From NCBI RefSeq assembly GCF_900141995.1, contig NZ_FQZA01000002.1:379501-443500 (forward strand): a DNA stretch of 64,000 bases, given 5' to 3'. Source of the DNA: Palleronia salina. GTDB lineage: Bacteria; Pseudomonadota; Alphaproteobacteria; Rhodobacterales; Rhodobacteraceae. Position numbers and translations under genes: made by a program. The notes beneath the pieces are model-generated. The model had not been told where the DNA came from and made no database searches. It saw only the letters and a list, made by a program, of their open reading frames with translations. Of the stretch, positions 62,906 through 64,000 are shown piece by piece (position 1 is the stretch's first letter; each line of letters opens with the position of its first letter).

Positions 62906-64000
62906 ATGGCCAATACCCGCGCCAACAAGCGGTTTCGTTCGCAGGAATGGTTCGACAACCCCAACAACCCGGGGATGACCGCGCTCTATCTCGAGCGCTA
63001 CCAGAACCAGACCCACACCCGGGCCGAGCTGCAATCGGGCAAGCCGATCATCGGCATCGCCCAGACCGGCAGCGACCTGGCGCCGTGCAACAAGATCCAC
63101 GTGTTCCTGATGGACCGGATCAAGGCGGGCATCCGTGACGCGGGCGGCATCCCGATGGAATTTCCCGTCCACCCGATCCAGGAAACCGGCAAGCGCCCCA
63201 CCGCCGCGCTGGACCGCAACCTGACCTATCTGGGCCTGGTCGAGGTGATGCATGGCTACCCGCTGGACGCCGTGGTGCTGACCACCGGCTGCGACAAGAC
63301 AACGCCCGCCATGCTGATGGGCGCGGCGACCATGGACCTGCCCGCGATCACGCTGAACGGCGGACCGATGCTGGATGGCTGGTTCAAGGGCAAGCGCGTC
63401 GGCTCGGGCGGGGTGATCTGGGAAGGCCGCCGCCTGCTGGCCGAGGGCAAGATCGACTATGACGAATTCATCGACCGGGCCTGCGCGTCGGCCCCGTCGC
63501 TGGGCCACTGCAACACCATGGGCACGGCCAGCACCATGAACGCCATGGCCGAGGCGCTGGGCATGTCGCTGACCGGCTGCTCGGCCATCCCCGCGCCGTT
63601 CCGCGAGCGGATGGAGATGGCCTATGAAACCGGCAAGCGCATCGTCGCCATGGCCTACGAGGACCTGAAGCCGTCGGACATCATGACCCGCGAGGCCTTC
63701 GAGAACGCGATCGTCGTGAACTCGGCCATCGGCGGGTCCACCAACGCGCCGCCGCACCTGCAGGCCGTCGCCCGTCACATGGGGGTCGAGCTGAACGTGA
63801 AGGACTGGCAGACGGTGGGCTACGACGTGCCGCTGATGGTCAACATGCAGCCCGCGGGCGCTTACCTGGGCGAATCGTTCCACCGCGCGGGCGGGGTCCC
63901 GGCGGTGATGGCCGAGCTGGCCAAGGCCGGCCGCATCCACGGCGGCTGCATGACCGTGACCGGCCGGACCATGGCCGAGAACATCGCCGACCGCGAAAGC
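62906..64000 (+). CDS. IlvD/Edd-family sugar-acid dehydratase (xylonate/arabonate type), 3'-truncated
   Basis: The first 365 residues of a roughly 590-residue Fe-S dehydratase. Motifs: [38 protein letters not shown] with the first cluster Cys, [16 protein letters not shown] with the second, and [20 protein letters not shown]. These match D-xylonate/L-arabonate dehydratases rather than IlvD. CAAGGGAG lies about six bases before the ATG at 62906. It would convert an aldonate to a 2-keto-3-deoxy acid. The reading frame is open to the window end. Confidence 0.9.
   Translation, partial: MANTRANKRFRSQEWFDNPNNPGMTALYLERYQNQTHTRAELQSGKPIIGIAQTGSDLAPCNKIHVFLMDRIKAGIRDAGGIPMEFPVHPIQETGKRPTAALDRNLTYLGLVEVMHGYPLDAVVLTTGCDKTTPAMLMGAATMDLPAITLNGGPMLDGWFKGKRVGSGGVIWEGRRLLAEGKIDYDEFIDRACASAPSLGHCNTMGTASTMNAMAEALGMSLTGCSAIPAPFRERMEMAYETGKRIVAMAYEDLKPSDIMTREAFENAIVVNSAIGGSTNAPPHLQAVARHMGVELNVKDWQTVGYDVPLMVNMQPAGAYLGESFHRAGGVPAVMAELAKAGRIHGGCMTVTGRTMAENIADRES

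Overview
The window is high-GC alphaproteobacterial DNA, most likely from a marine or saline Rhodobacteraceae (Roseobacter-group) chromosome. The evidence is gene content and order: a petP-petR pair, the run HDAC / xseB / ispA / dxs, the run zinc-ribbon / ftsE / ftsX / plsC, a Rhodobacter-type porin, TRAP transporters and dense GTGA/ATGA gene overlaps. No rRNA, tRNA, CRISPR array, transposase or phage gene was seen. I worked by eye, so homology calls rest on motifs and family knowledge, not on searches.

Positions 1-41,400 are mostly core genome. They hold a glycosyltransferase fragment, small secreted proteins, a porin, PLP homeostasis (yggS), an L,D-transpeptidase with ribA, a response regulator, exonuclease III, a thioredoxin-TPR / LON-like / Trm112 run, a UbiH-type hydroxylase, an amidase, an aminotransferase, ftsK, dps, lolA, ilvE, petPR, the isoprenoid genes ispA and dxs, a 1-Cys peroxiredoxin split by a stop codon, the KtrAB potassium system, topoisomerase IB, AMP nucleosidase, HU, mtgA, queG, ftsEX and plsC.

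Positions 41,400-64,000 form one accessory catabolic island for sugar acids. A GntR/FCD regulator (49730-50380) sits at its centre. A TGGTATACCA-centred palindrome lies in front of every main transcription unit of the island and was not seen elsewhere. The left operon encodes a TRAP transporter (dctPQM), a PhyH-type dioxygenase, two dehydrogenases and a DMT permease. The right ten-gene operon encodes a LysE exporter, a KDG kinase, D-erythronate and L-threonate dehydrogenases, OtnK, OtnC, a UxaA-family dehydratase, an OtnI-type isomerase and a split transketolase. Divergent from it are a second PhyH dioxygenase and an IlvD/Edd sugar-acid dehydratase that runs off the window. Together they suggest uptake of aldonates or tetronates, then dehydration and phosphorylation to KDG-phosphate and oxidation and decarboxylation to DHAP. 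The jobs of the two dioxygenases and the split transketolase are open.

Four signals are not explained by ordinary annotation: (1) a non-coding array of GTGC motifs at exact 11-bp steps between ftsK and dps; (2) a hairpin plus GGTATTT / GGAAAGATGAAG element in four intergenic regions; (3) an in-frame amber codon, probably CAG to TAG, in the peroxiredoxin; (4) the palindrome regulon of the sugar-acid island.
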